Below, piece after piece: positions 46,900 to 57,325 of a stretch of DNA of 64,000 bases. The position numbers and the translations under genes were made by a program. Below the pieces are notes generated by a model. The model searched no databases, had not been told where the DNA came from, and saw nothing but the letters and a program-made list of their open reading frames with translations. Position 1 is the first letter of the stretch. Each line of letters opens with the position of its first letter. Source of the DNA: Immersiella caudata (taxonomy: Eukaryota > Ascomycota > Sordariomycetes > Sordariales > Lasiosphaeriaceae); assembly GCA_030512335.1 (NCBI GenBank), contig JAULSU010000001.1, positions 8,708,198 to 8,772,197 on the forward strand, given 5' to 3'.

Positions 46900-47298
46900 C
46901 ATCCAGCCGGCTCATAAGGGTCACAGCGCTGTCCAATATCGATAGATACATCACACCTTCCAGAATGGGAACATGGCTGCAACCACGGCTCGGGTCGCAC
47001 TCTCCCGAGCACAAGGTGAATTGTGGTCCTTTTTGAACAAAACCATATCCCGTGGTAGCATTTCCTGCACAGACTGACATCATGGGGGCGGGAAGGGACG
47101 GTGATTGTCAGGGTTAGTTATGCCCATCTTCTCCCGTTGTTGCACTGACAACAACGGTAAAAAGGGGCCTCTCGTCAGCTCTAAGCACACGACATGTCAC
47201 TACCTACTGTATATATGATGAATCGAAATCGACAACTTTGCCGACTTTTTCGGGCCCTCGTCTGTTTGTCAGGGCGTCAGGAGCCATCTTCAATCAAA
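46900..47298. other. Promoter region of the FAD oxidoreductase
   Basis: About 400 nt with no gene. A TATA-like TATATA lies near 47209-47215, about 85 nt upstream of the start codon. Confidence 0.4.
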
Positions 47299-49268
47299 AT
47301 GCAGCTTCCCATCCTTCTTTGCGCTTCCCTTGCAGCTTGCGGGCTCGCCGTCGGATTCAATGATGTCGACAAGTTCAGAGGTCGCGAGGTCATCGAGTCT
47401 CCCTTGACCTCACTCGTCAAGAGTCCTTCGCTCAAGGCCCCACGCGCTCCCCGAGCGTGCAAAACTTTTCCCGGGGACCTGAATTGGCCCTCTGGCAGCG
47501 ACTGGTCTCGCTTAAACAGCTCAGTTGCAGGTGCTTTGCTTCGACCTCTTCCTCCTGCCGCGGTCTGCTACCTCAACTCGCCTGCTTTCGACCCTGCGAG
47601 GTGTAGTTTTCTTCTACAAAATGCGGGTCGAACGACATTCTATCTCGATGACCCCATCACGGTCTTGACCCAATGGCCGCAAGGCAATACCTGCTTAGCA
47701 GTCCGCAACTCGACAGGGAACTGCACACAGGGCGGCTTCCCATCGTATGTAGTAAACGCGACCAGTGTGAAACAGGTCGAGGCTGCTGTCAAATTTGCTA
47801 GGCAAAACAAGATCAGATTGATCATCAAGTAAGCAGATGGAAACTGCGGTCTTTGATTTTGCATAGTTCAGTAGCTGACTTCCCGAAGGAACACCGGGCA
47901 TGACTTCGTTGGCAGGAACACCGGGGCAGGGGCCTTGAGTATCTGGACTCATTATCTGAAAGAGTTCGAGTTTCTGCCAAGCTACAAACAGCCAGGTGGA
48001 GGCTATCGTGGGTCGGCTGCCCGTGTGGGTGCAGGTCTCCAAGTTTACGAGGCGTTTGCGCATGCTGCAAAACACAATGTCACGCTTCCTGCTGCATCTT
48101 GTCTCACAGTCGGCTCATATGGCGGGTGGATCACTGGAGGCGGGCACTCACCCCTGAGTTCGAAATTCGGACTCGGAGTCGATCAAGTCCTCTCCCTCCA
48201 AGTTGTGACAGCCGACGGCCGCTCCATGACAGCAGACCCAGTCACCAACCCCGACTTATTCTTTGCTCTCCGCGGAGGCGGAGGAAGTAAGTAACCCACT
48301 ATAATGTATACCTCCCCTCGTCTAATGTTTTAGGTACCTATGGTGTTATCACATCAGCCATTGTCAAAGCCCATCCGCAGATCAATCTGACCATCGCCGC
48401 CTTCACCTTCACCGTCGGCGCCTCTGCAACCCAACCCGGCCCCGACCCCACCATCACCAACCTGACGGCGTTTTGGGCAGGTTTCGACGCCGTCTTCAGG
48501 TTCGGTGTGCCCACGGTCGACGCAGGCGGCTACCTCTGGACCAACGGCATTCGCCTCTCCAACACGTCCTACACCATGCAAGTGCGTGTGCAAATGCCCG
48601 GGTTGACCCCCGCCGAGACGATCACCTTTATCCAGCCCCTCATCACCAGCCTCAACTCCCTCGGCATTCCCCTGAGCAACATCACACCCACAACCCAGAT
48701 CTACAGCCTCCAAACTGGTGCCATTGGTGGAGCCCTAGGTAACGGACGCTTTGCGTCCCGCATCTTCCCACGCAGGGCGTACACCGACCCAACCCTGTTC
48801 GCTGCCGCTATGACTGCTGCCCGCGCCACCGTCGAGGACGGGTACGTCTTCCACGGGTTGAACATGGCCCCCACGCTCAGGGTCGCCGGGTTTCCAGCCC
48901 CAGCGGGTGTGAATCCGGTCTGGAGGGACAGCGTGATGCATGCGGACGTGTTTGACTCTACCAACATGGCTGGGATCAGTGATGATGCGTTCAGGGCGGC
49001 CAAGAGGAGGCTGGAAAGACACATGGACGCATTGAGAAAGGCCACGCCAGGTGGTGGGGCGTACTTCAATGAGGCAGATGTGCAGGAGCCAGAGTGGCAG
49101 GACGCATTCTTTGGGTCGAATTACGGCAAGCTGGTCTCGATCAAAAAGAAGTGGGACCCTGAAGCCGTGTTTTGGGCCCCGACGACGCCCGGGAGCGAGG
49201 CTTGGAGTGTGGAGGGGGTTGACGCCGAGGGGATTCAAACGCAAAACGGCCGGCTTTGTCGGGTTTGA
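47299..49268 (+). CDS. Secreted FAD-linked oxidoreductase, berberine-bridge-enzyme type
   Basis: Exons are 47299-47828, 47889-48286 and 48334-49268 (donors GTAAGC and GTAAGT, acceptors AAG and TAG), giving 620 residues. A signal peptide (MQLPILLCASLAACGLAVG) leads. The FAD-binding PCMH domain contains FPSYVVNATSVKQVEAAVKF, IIKNTGHDFVGRNTG with the His that usually carries the 8-alpha flavin bond, and PAASCLTVGSYGGW, whose Cys fits the second (6-S-cysteinyl) bond. WITGGGHSPLSSKFGLGVDQ follows. The BBE C-terminal motif YFNEADVQEPEWQDAFFG is present. Such enzymes oxidise sugars or secondary metabolites extracellularly; the substrate is unknown. Confidence 0.93.
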
Positions 49269-49777
49269 TGTGTTGTGTTAAATTTTTAATGACTAAAGGA
49301 ACACTGGAATGGCCTACAGTGAGAGTGCCGGCAAAGCATGGGTTTTGTATAGTGTTGTCCGGGTGTGGCTGCATCCTATCGTCGTGTTCCAAACTTAACA
49401 GGTATTGTCAGAAACACTGCACCTTGGAATTGGTGAAAATGAAGTGGGTTACAGAAGCTTGATTGTATATTCCTTGCTAAGGTTCTAGCTTTCAGCCAGA
49501 ACCTTCCCCTTTTATATTTAACACTATGGCTGAGGCTGACTGGAAAGGTTATTATGGACAAGTGGTTGATTTGGGCCTCGCTAATGACATCATGCACAAG
49601 TTTAAGGTGCGGATTCTGGTGTGATCTTCTCAAGGTTGTTTGACCTCAGAGAGGACCGAACGAGATGTCGTGTGCCCGGACCCATTGAGGGCAACAAGTA
49701 TATCTTCCCGGCCGGTTCAGCAGCTCTAACCTGCTGTAGTCGCATGTCTGGTTAGATCCAGTCCGCAGCGAGACTCT
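49269..49777. other. Convergent intergenic region
   Basis: About 500 nt between two convergent genes. Nothing was recognised apart from AT-rich stretches expected of 3' ends. Confidence 0.4.
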
Positions 49778-51007
49778 TCATACTGGAGCTATAACCACAG
49801 GATGCTGCCACGCCTGATACGCAATCCAAGTCTGGTACGAACTGACAGCCAGGGAGACCATTCCCAAGAAAATGGCAAAGGAAACCCCGATGAGTGTTGC
49901 CAGCATCATATACCGGGCGCCGCTCTTCCTTTCGATGCGCCTTTCCAGCCATCCTCTCGGCTGAGGGTTACATATCTCGCTGTAGAGGTCAGATAGTCTG
50001 TCGGCGAGGTATATGTACGATATGTTCTCCTCTCCGGGCCTTCTGATTGATCCATACTCAAAGTTGACGATGTCTGGATCGAAAGAGCAGGACGTGATCA
50101 AGGACTGGAGTATCTGCTTGCACTTCGGGTCGGAGAGTGGGAACAGAACGCCTTGAATGGAGTCCAGAACCTCCAATAGCAGTTGTCGAGGAAGTGAGCC
50201 ACTTGATTCATGTCAGTTGGGCTTTTCTTGAATGTTAAGGGGCAGCGACTGCAGGGAAAGGAATGGCAATCCAATGAGGGGTTGTACATACGCCTCAATG
50301 CTCAGAGTGGGTGTTCGAAAATCCCCTCCTTCCTGCGTGGTGCGCAGCTGCTCTTTGATGAATGCGATATGATGATAGATATCAATGACATTCGCTTGGC
50401 GGTCAAAGCAGAGATGGTTCCGAATATCGTGTGTCGCCCTGAAAGAAACCCGCAGATGTTTCTTCAGCTTGTTTGCCCGCAGGGAGGACTTCATCGTCAG
50501 AAAGAGTTCATTATCAGCGTGGCTTAGAACTGCATGGTTCTCTTGTGGGAAAAGGTGCTGGAGGTACTGATTGAAGGCAACGTCGTCCTTCCAGTGAATC
50601 CGGAAGCTCCCTTTCTCAAGCCGATTGGACGAGGAATGCAATACACCAGATTCAATCATGACAAATACCCTGACGACCAGAGCAGCTGCATTCGAGAAAT
50701 CCAACTCGGACGTCGGGGGGAACTGAGCCTGACAGTACTCCTTCTTTGTGAAGGCTGGGTTGGATCGAAGCGTCGATATGGCGCGGAAGAGGTCTTCGTG
50801 GAATAGCAGGGATCTCGCCGCTGGATTGGGGGATGCCTCAAGGTAGGTCGACACAGCGGCAGTGTAAAACTGAAAGTATCGGTGAAGGCGCTTGCATCTC
50901 TCCGCCGTCACCGACGCGCCGCCCTGGCGAGTCTCCCAGGACCAAAGAGCCTGACCGATTTTTGGGATCAGACCGACATCCGCGCTCTGAAGGGCGGTGT
51001 TGTCCAT
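49778..51007 (-). CDS. Hypothetical protein with C-terminal membrane helices
   Basis: Exons are 50292-51007 and 49778-50201 (donor GTATGT, acceptor AAG), giving 379 residues. The N-terminal part (DVGLIPKIGQALWSWETRQG, RCKRLHRYFQFYTAAVSTYL, LLFHEDLFRAISTLRSNPAF) is helical and resembles a conserved Sordariomycete family I cannot name. The C-terminus has a charged linker (LERRIERKSGARY) and one or two membrane helices (MMLATLIGVSFAIFLGM, then SLAVSSYQTWIAYQAW). It is probably a membrane-anchored cytosolic protein. It is divergent from the protease-like gene with only 213 nt between starts, so the two may share a promoter. Confidence 0.75.
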
Positions 51008-51220
51008 TTTTCAGAAGAAGTGAGGGCCTTTGTGCGAAATCGTAACAGAAACCGGTTCCAGAAATACTTTCATCCACAGCGAGGCTCCCGAGGAAGGAAC
51101 GAGTTCAGCTTGGTTGGAGCGGTGGCAGCCTGGAGCACGGACCAAGTTGGTGGTGTGGGGAGGGGCACCAGAGCCCGTCAAACTCGACCACATTGACCCC
51201 GCACTTGGATACGGCATTTC

Positions 51221-54048
51221 ATGCGGATTCATTCCAACGCCCTCTCAACGTTGCCCTTTCGGCCCCTCGAACCTTGCTTTTCCGCGCTCATGCTGCTTCT
51301 TCGCGGATACCTTCAGAAACGGGAAGATGTGCGGGATTCCAGTCACTCGCGCGGAACCTTCACAGTGCCGATGCGCTGGAAAGCTTCCCAATGCGATCCA
51401 CGCGACGCAACTTCAACGACTTCGGCAGCATCGGATGCGGAGACGCAGGAAGCCCTCGGGTCAGGGGCAACCCGTGTCTCTACAAACAACCCACACAAGA
51501 AGCAGGACACGCCCTTGACATCGAGCTTCAGGACGGCTAACACCGCCCAGCCACCAGGCATGCAACTTCTCGTTTTCGATAAGGAAATTCCGGAGCACCT
51601 CAGACAAAGATTTCTTGATCTGAAAGTCCTCTACTCGGAACCTCTCTGGAGAGCTGTGTCCAAAAAGAAGCCCAACCCTGGCGATATCTCGATGACCCTC
51701 AAGTACCTTGGCGATGAAGAGGCGCTTGCTGCGCTGTGTATCGTGGTCCAGTGCGAAAAGGGCCTGTCTAAGAAAATTCGGAAGTTCTTTGCCCAGCCAC
51801 ACGTTCTTGAGGACCTCCGCTCCGACTTTCGAGTTCACGTCATCGGCGTGCCGCCATTACGGCTCTCCGGTCAGGAGGGCCTTTGCGTTTTCAGTGACTC
51901 AGCCGACTACGATTCGTTATGTGGGCTGCGGTTGAAGATAAAAGGAGTCAATGGCACCGCGGTGGAAACCACTCTTGGGGGGCTGATAGTGGCTAGAACA
52001 GGCGATGATCTGACCGTCTACGGCATGGCAGCGAGCCACCCTCTCGGGGCGCTCGGAGTCACCGCTCCCATCTCTCCCCCATCCTCCCCAGCAGACTCAA
52101 GTGACCCGGATGACTCCGGCACCGACTCAGATGATTCATACACCCACGAGTTCGTCGGGATACCTCAAGCTGAAGAGCAAAATTGTCCAAGCACCCCCTC
52201 AACCAACACTTGGGGAACAAAGCCAATCGGGGCTGTTTTCTGTCACTCTTTGAGCCTGCCCCAGAACAGGGACTGGGCTCTCGTGTCGATTTCACCTGAG
52301 AACTGGCGACCAAATCTCGTTTCAAACCGCCACGTGTCAGCCCTCAGCACCTTGAGTCTCCCCTCCACAGATGTAAGGGCATGGGTCAGCACACCTCGAG
52401 GCCCCCAGATCGGGTTGTTGAGGCACGAAGAATCCTGCTTGTTGGTATCTCCCGGCAGAAGTTTTGTTAATACGCTTCAGTTCGTTCCGGATAAATCGTC
52501 CCGTAAGTCCCTCTTGTTCTGACCCCATATCACCCCGAACCCCTCCAAAGCTTACCGTCATTCGAGGAATCCTTCCTGGGGATTCAGGGTGTTGGGTTGT
52601 CGGCCAAGAAACACTCGGTGACTCCCACAACCACGACTCGTATCACCTCTATGGACATTTGGTGTCTTGCGACATCTTTGGCGATGTGTTGGTTATGCCG
52701 CTTCAGGACACCTTCCGCGACATCAAGGCTTCCCTTGAGGCAAGCCATATCACACTCCCTTCAGCAAATGACTTCGAGGTAGCTCGCCGGCAAGTACAAG
52801 AGCGAAGCCCGCAGAATTTCTACGGCTACTTGTTTGAAGAAGCAAAGCCTTTCCCGCGTCCAACGCCAGTCCTCGTTGATCTCCTTCGGGCAATCGCCTT
52901 GCACATAGTTAGTACAACGCGCTGTTTGTATGTACCGTTTGAAATATGTTCTGACACTCAGCAGCGAAAGGAGTTCAACGACACTTCCTTTTCAGAGACA
53001 TTCCTTACACCCGGAATGCTCTCTTCGTTTTACAAGGCTGCCGGTTATGATCTTGACAGTAAGCATCCTATCATTCCGAAACGTACCGATCTCCCTCTGA
53101 ACATTCCCAGGCCTCTTTATGGAAATGCCGCATCAGGCTATCTCCTTCATATACCAAGTACAGTCATGCCAGCACGCCCTCATCTCGGACAATGATTCCG
53201 CTCTACCTACGATACCAGCCCTGACGGCCAACGGGTTCGTCAGGTGGCAGGCGATCCAAATTCTCTTGGATCCGCAGAATCAAGTTCCCGTAATGCAGTA
53301 CGCCGTCGAGAACTGGAACTTGAAGCATCCGGACGACGAAACGCTATTCCCAACTCATCTTGCGTCAAGTGCATTTCCCGCCGAGACAGATCCTGACACG
53401 GATTTCTGGCACCAGCGTTGTGCGAACACGCTCCGTGAGCAAGCCCGCGATCAGCGACCAGCTGGGGACATTGATACAGCTGGGGACATTGCTACCCCCC
53501 GTCGGGACACCGACCGCCTACCAAACCGTCCTACACCCAACGCCGCTAGCCGCCGCACGCCAACCAAGACCTCCTTTTCGTCTTCACGCAGGGGATCAGC
53601 CTCTTCCTCACAGGTCAAATCACCATTCCCGGATTCTTCCGTACATCCGGCACGAGAGCGGACCTCTAGACCTGGATCACGGCGATCCTCCACCCACTCG
53701 CAACACGAGCTACGAAGCCGCAGATCGCGGGAGCACTTTGATGGGCCGGGGCGGCATTCTCGGCGAGGGTCACAAGAGTCATTGCGGGGCACGGCACAGC
53801 GTGACCGGCGTAGAAGGGGAAGGGAAGAAGGCTTGGAATACGACAGCGAGTTTGAGACAAGGGGCGTGAGGGGAAGGGTTTATCCTGAGGCTGCTGTGTC
53901 TCCTCCGTATGAAGCTGTATGGCGGCCAACGAAGCAGACGGATGATACGGTTGATACTCTGGTTGACTCGTCTGATGAACCTCAAGAAGTCAAGTCGAAA
54001 GGCAAAGAGGACCGCGTTGGCCGGAAAAAGCGAAGTCTGTCGACTTAA
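51221..54048 (+). CDS. Serine-protease-like and DUF7514 two-domain protein
   Basis: Exons are 51221-52502, 52567-53058 and 53111-54048, giving 903 residues. The middle part looks like a chymotrypsin-fold domain: GAVFCHSLSLPQNRDWALVS, where the Asp of DWAL fits the catalytic Asp position, then the Ser motif LPGDSGCWVVG and LYGHLVSCDIFGDVLV. After a linker, the third exon matches the fungal DUF7514 pattern (FLTPGMLSSFYKAAGYDLDS, ANGFVRWQAIQILLDP, QYAVENWNL, FWHQRCANTLREQA). The last 150 residues are Arg/Ser-rich and disordered. The first splice uses a GAG acceptor, chosen because it preserves the phase. The catalytic His is not obvious, so activity is uncertain. The true start is unclear: the first 100 residues look poorly conserved. 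Confidence 0.7.
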
Positions 54049-54123
54049 TGTTAGTGTTGGGGGCTCATCGGGGAACTTTGCTATTCTAGAACGCCTTCAC
54101 CGTCTATCGGTTTTCGGGTACTC

Positions 54124-54501
54124 TCATCTGTCCGAGAAATCGCCATCCCTGACGTCATTCAGGGGTTTGTTTCTTTCCCTAGGAATATTGATTTCGACGC
54201 CGAGCGGTAGACGAAACTCCACGGCTTTCAGATGCCCTGCAAGATGCTAGTTAGTAAGCAGCACGCATCTCAAGACCAAGCAACAACATAGGCGGTAGCA
54301 CTCACCTTTGAGAATCAACAAAAAATCCACCACTGTCGGCAACTACGTTGTCAAGGCCATGGCCTGCCCAAACCCCCACTTACTCTCCTCTAAGCTCGGT
54401 CCCGCCACTTCGGCTGTCATCTCCCTCTTGAGCGCAAACGTCACCAAGCACGCAATCATGCCCGGACACAGGAATGCACACCACGATGCTCTGCCAAGCA
54501 T
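54124..54501 (-). CDS. Small three-exon gene of unknown function
   Basis: Three pieces are joined by excellent splice signals: 54384-54501, a 27-nt microexon 54306-54332, and 54124-54236, giving 85 residues. The donors are GTAAGT and GTGAGT, the second intron has branch TACTAAC and acceptor TTGCAG, and phases agree. The product begins MLGRASWCAFLCPGMIACLV (hydrophobic) and continues MVDFLLILKGHLKAVEFRL and GVEINIPRERNKPLND, ending DGDFSDR. I recognise no family. It is the last gene before the subtelomeric satellite. The splice sites are the main evidence; without transcript data this remains tentative. Confidence 0.4.
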
Positions 54502-54609
54502 CCTCCCCCGCCACCACCAGACACTATCCCTGGTGGGCACCCACGGTCTCCTCCTCTCCCCTTTTCTCTCCCTCTCTCTCCCGCTTCTCCAAAGCCTCCT
54601 AACAGGAAT

Positions 54610-54972
54610 GGACCATTGAAACAGTCACCGTTTCATTGGTTTTTTGGTGGGGGGGAAAAGTGGGGCGGCAAAAACAAGGGTATGTTTCATTGCCCCCCAA
54701 TGAAAGGGTTTTTGGCTACCAATGAAAGGGTTCTTAGCGACCAATGAAAGGGTTCTTAGTTACCAATGAAAGGGTTCTTAGCTACCAATAAAACTATGGC
54801 CTACCAATGAAACTATGGCCTACCAATGAAACAATCACTACCAATGAAACTATGGTCTACCAATGAAACTATCACTACCAATAAAACTATAGTCTACTAA
54901 TGAAATAATAACCTACTAATGAAATTATCACTACTAATAAAACTATCACTACTAATAAAATAATAACCTACT
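54610..54972 (+). repeat. Subtelomeric minisatellite, left block
   Basis: Degenerate tandem units of about 18 nt built on CTACCAATGAAACTATGG, with longer variants at the left edge (ACCAATGAAAGGGTTCTTAG). Two units at the very left are in inverted orientation (TTTCATTGGT). Units to the right become more AT-rich (CTACTAATGAAAT, ACCAATAAAAC). Confidence 0.85.
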
Positions 54973-55641
54973 GTTAAATTCTAGCCTCTGAGAGCGCTAA
55001 AGAGGCCCTGTATTTACAGGGCCTGCCAGTGAGGAAGGCGCTGGGTACCCTGCACCTGCAGCCACCCACTAGCCACAATGTGGCTTCGAACCTTCTGGAA
55101 TCCAGAAGGCCTCAGGGCCTTCAGGGGGCCACAGAAGGCTCTGGAAGCCCACAGGCTTCCACAACCTTCTGAGGCCACATCAGTGATTACGAGGCCTGTG
55201 GAGAGCCTCCACCATACTATTCTATTATTGTATTAGTAGTAGAAAGCTTTGGAATTTCCATTCCAGAGCTCCCGCAGCCTATAACTAGCCATCTCCTCTC
55301 TTGTAATTAGCTTTCCTAAAAGCAAGCAATCTACTTCCTTCAGTTGAGTACTACTCACTGAAGCAAGCAATTCACAAGCAACACAGTTGTCATTACAGTG
55401 CAGAGTTCACTAAAACCTTCTGTTTTACAGTGCATAGTCCGCTGTAACTTGTCTTTTAGGCTCTGTAGTACAGGCCTTCGTTTGCTTCCTTCAGCACCTT
55501 AGTAAGCTCTGCTGTTGTACCTTACAGCGCTCCTCCGGAGCACTGTACTCGCATTTCTTCCCCTGACCGGAGCACTGTACTACAGGCTCCCACAGGCTCT
55601 CAGGCGCTGTAATACAGGCCTGTAGAGTGCTACAAAGCAAC
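54973..55641. mobile_element. Palindrome-rich insertion in the satellite, possible non-autonomous DNA transposon
   Basis: A 669-bp block of different composition splits the minisatellite. Its ends are imperfect inverted repeats: GTTAAATTCTAGC at 54973 and GTTGCTTTGTAGC as the reverse complement of its right end. ACCTACT flanks both sides, which fits a 7-bp target duplication, although the same 7-mer is part of the satellite unit. Inside are perfect palindromes at 55003-55024 (arms AGGCCCTGTA), 55091-55109 (CCTTCTGGA) and 55143-55160 (GGAAGCC), and recurring CTGTANTACAG-like motifs. There is no coding capacity. Confidence 0.45.
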
Positions 55642-56335
55642 ACCTACTAATGAAATTATCACTACTAATGAAACAATAACCTACTAATAAAACTATCACT
55701 ACTAATGAAACTATGGTCTACCAATGAAACTATAGCTACCAATGAAACAATAACCTACTAATGAAACTATGGCTACCAATGAAACTATAGCTACCAATGA
55801 AATAATAGCTACTAATGAAATAATGACCTACTAATGAAACGATGACATACCAATGAAACGATGACATACCAATCAAACAGTGACCTACCAATGAAATAAT
55901 GGCTACCAATAAAACTATAGCTACCAATAAAACTATAGCTACTAATAAAACTATAACTACCAATGAAATAATAGCTACCAATGAAATAATAACCTACCAA
56001 TAAAACGATAACATACTAATAAAACAATAATATACCAATAAAACGATAACATACCAATAAAACGATAACATACCAATAAAACAGTGACCTACCAATAAAA
56101 CAATAGCTACCAATGAAACAATGGCTACTAATGAAACAATAACCTACCAATAAAACGATAACATACCAATAAAACAGTGACCTACCAATAAAACAGTGAC
56201 CTACTAATGAAACTATAACCTACTAATGAAACTATAACTTACCAATAAAACTATAACCTACCAATAAAACAATGACCTACTAATGAAACAAAGACTAACT
56301 AATGAAACAATAGTTACCTAATAAAAGGCTAACCC
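55642..56335 (+). repeat. Subtelomeric minisatellite, right block
   Basis: The same unit as the left block repeats about 38 times with variants CTACCAATGAAACTATAG, CTACTAATGAAATAATGA and ATACCAATAAAACGATAAC. Long minus-strand open frames here are satellite translations, not genes. A short inverted telomere-like CTAACCCTAGG lies at its right edge. Confidence 0.9.
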
Positions 56336-56361
56336 TAGGTGTCTATGGCCCGTCGTCGACG

Positions 56362-56520
56362 TTAGGGTTAGGGTTAGGGTTAGGGTTAGGGTTAGGGTTA
56401 GGGTTAGGGTTAGGGTTAGGGTTAGGGTTAGGGTTAGGGTTAGGGTTAGGGTTAGGGTTAGGGTTAGGGTTAGGGTTAGGGTTAGGGTTAGGGTTAGGGT
56501 TAGGGTTAGGGTTAGGGTTA
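56362..56520 (+). repeat. Telomeric TTAGGG array
   Basis: There are 26.5 uninterrupted TTAGGG units with the G-rich strand reading toward the right. Orientation shows the chromosome end is to the right. Length is in the range known for complete telomeres of filamentous ascomycetes, so this looks like a former chromosome terminus that is now internal to a retroelement array. Confidence 0.97.
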
Positions 56521-56569
56521 CGTCTGAAGAAGGGATGCGCTGAGTTGCAGAAGTGATGAACACTGAAAA

Positions 56570-56648
56570 CACTATGCCGACGGGGCCCTCAAAACGAAGA
56601 AGCACCCGTTTCGCCTGTGTTGTGGCTCATCAGGGCAGGACAGAAGTG
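56570..56648 (-). ncRNA. Type I hammerhead ribozyme, copy A
   Basis: The full conserved core is present on the minus strand: CUGAUGA at 56627-56633, stem II GCC/GGC with an 8-nt loop (56613-56626), GAAA at 56609-56612, stem III CGGG/CCCG (56605-56608 with 56581-56584), and GUC with C17 at 56579. Stem I pairs UGCC (56634-56637) with GGCA (56575-56578), then after an internal loop CACU (56645-56648) with AGUG (56570-56573). Cleavage would fall between 56579 and 56578. Hammerheads are known in Penelope-like elements. The pairing is seen directly; activity is inferred. Confidence 0.9.
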
Positions 56649-56920
56649 CGGGGACCGCTCCTGTCTTATTTCCTGAAGGGAGGGGGGGTCCACGGGGGTC
56701 TCCCCCGTGAAGGCCTCACATTCAGGAAATGAGTCAGAAGCGGGCACGCCCACTATTGGACACAAAGCATGCATGCACGCGCCAAGGCTTACGCCAAGGT
56801 GCGGCCGATGCCAATCGCCCCCTTTAGCGCCGGAGACTTTCCAGCCAACCGGACAAACATTCCCCCGTCCTCGGGAAATGCTAAGCCTCCGTAACCCCGA
56901 AGGGTCCGAAGGCTTCTAGG

Positions 56921-56950
56921 GATAGGGTTAGTGGTTAGGGGTGGGGTTAG
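56921..56950 (+). repeat. Degenerate telomere-like tract in the element's 3' UTR, copy A
   Basis: GGTTAG-rich 30-mer (GATAGGGTTAGTGGTTAGGG, then GTGGGGTTAG). On the element's coding strand it is C-rich. The tract is repeated at 60687-60716 in copy B, so it belongs to the element. Confidence 0.7.
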
Positions 56951-57325
56951 AGGTTCGAACTCTCAACCAAACAGAGCCACCCCGACGTGCAAAGAGAGAA
57001 GTGGAATTCTGAGAGCTCTCCTATGACGAAGCAGGAAAGGACCATGTCCAAAACAATCACGGGAGAGGGATTGTTCCAAGTCTGCAGACTGACAGTAGCG
57101 TGGGCAGCATTCAACACCCGTGCCAAGGGGTACCCCTGTGGGGGGCTGCTTTCATGCTGCATTGGTAACAGATCCGTGCACCGATCCCAAAGGACAGGGG
57201 GTCCGACACGGAGGGCGCGCAGCCTAACGATCCGCGGAAGCGGGAGCCAGCGACGCGCAGAGAGCAACGGCACGCAAAGCCAGGCGAGCCTCGCGGCCCA
57301 CCCGAGGCCGGCCGTGCCCCGGTCG

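Noticed and set aside
55736..56000. Minus-strand frames rich in YYFIGS-like repeats
   Set aside because: They are translations of the minisatellite, with no independent coding evidence.
56318..56605. A minus-strand frame encoding an (LT)n repeat protein
   Set aside because: It is simply the telomere repeat translated, preceded by the element's 3' end.
56951..56961. GGTTCGAACTC resembling a tRNA or SINE B box
   Set aside because: No A box at proper distance and no cloverleaf; probably chance.
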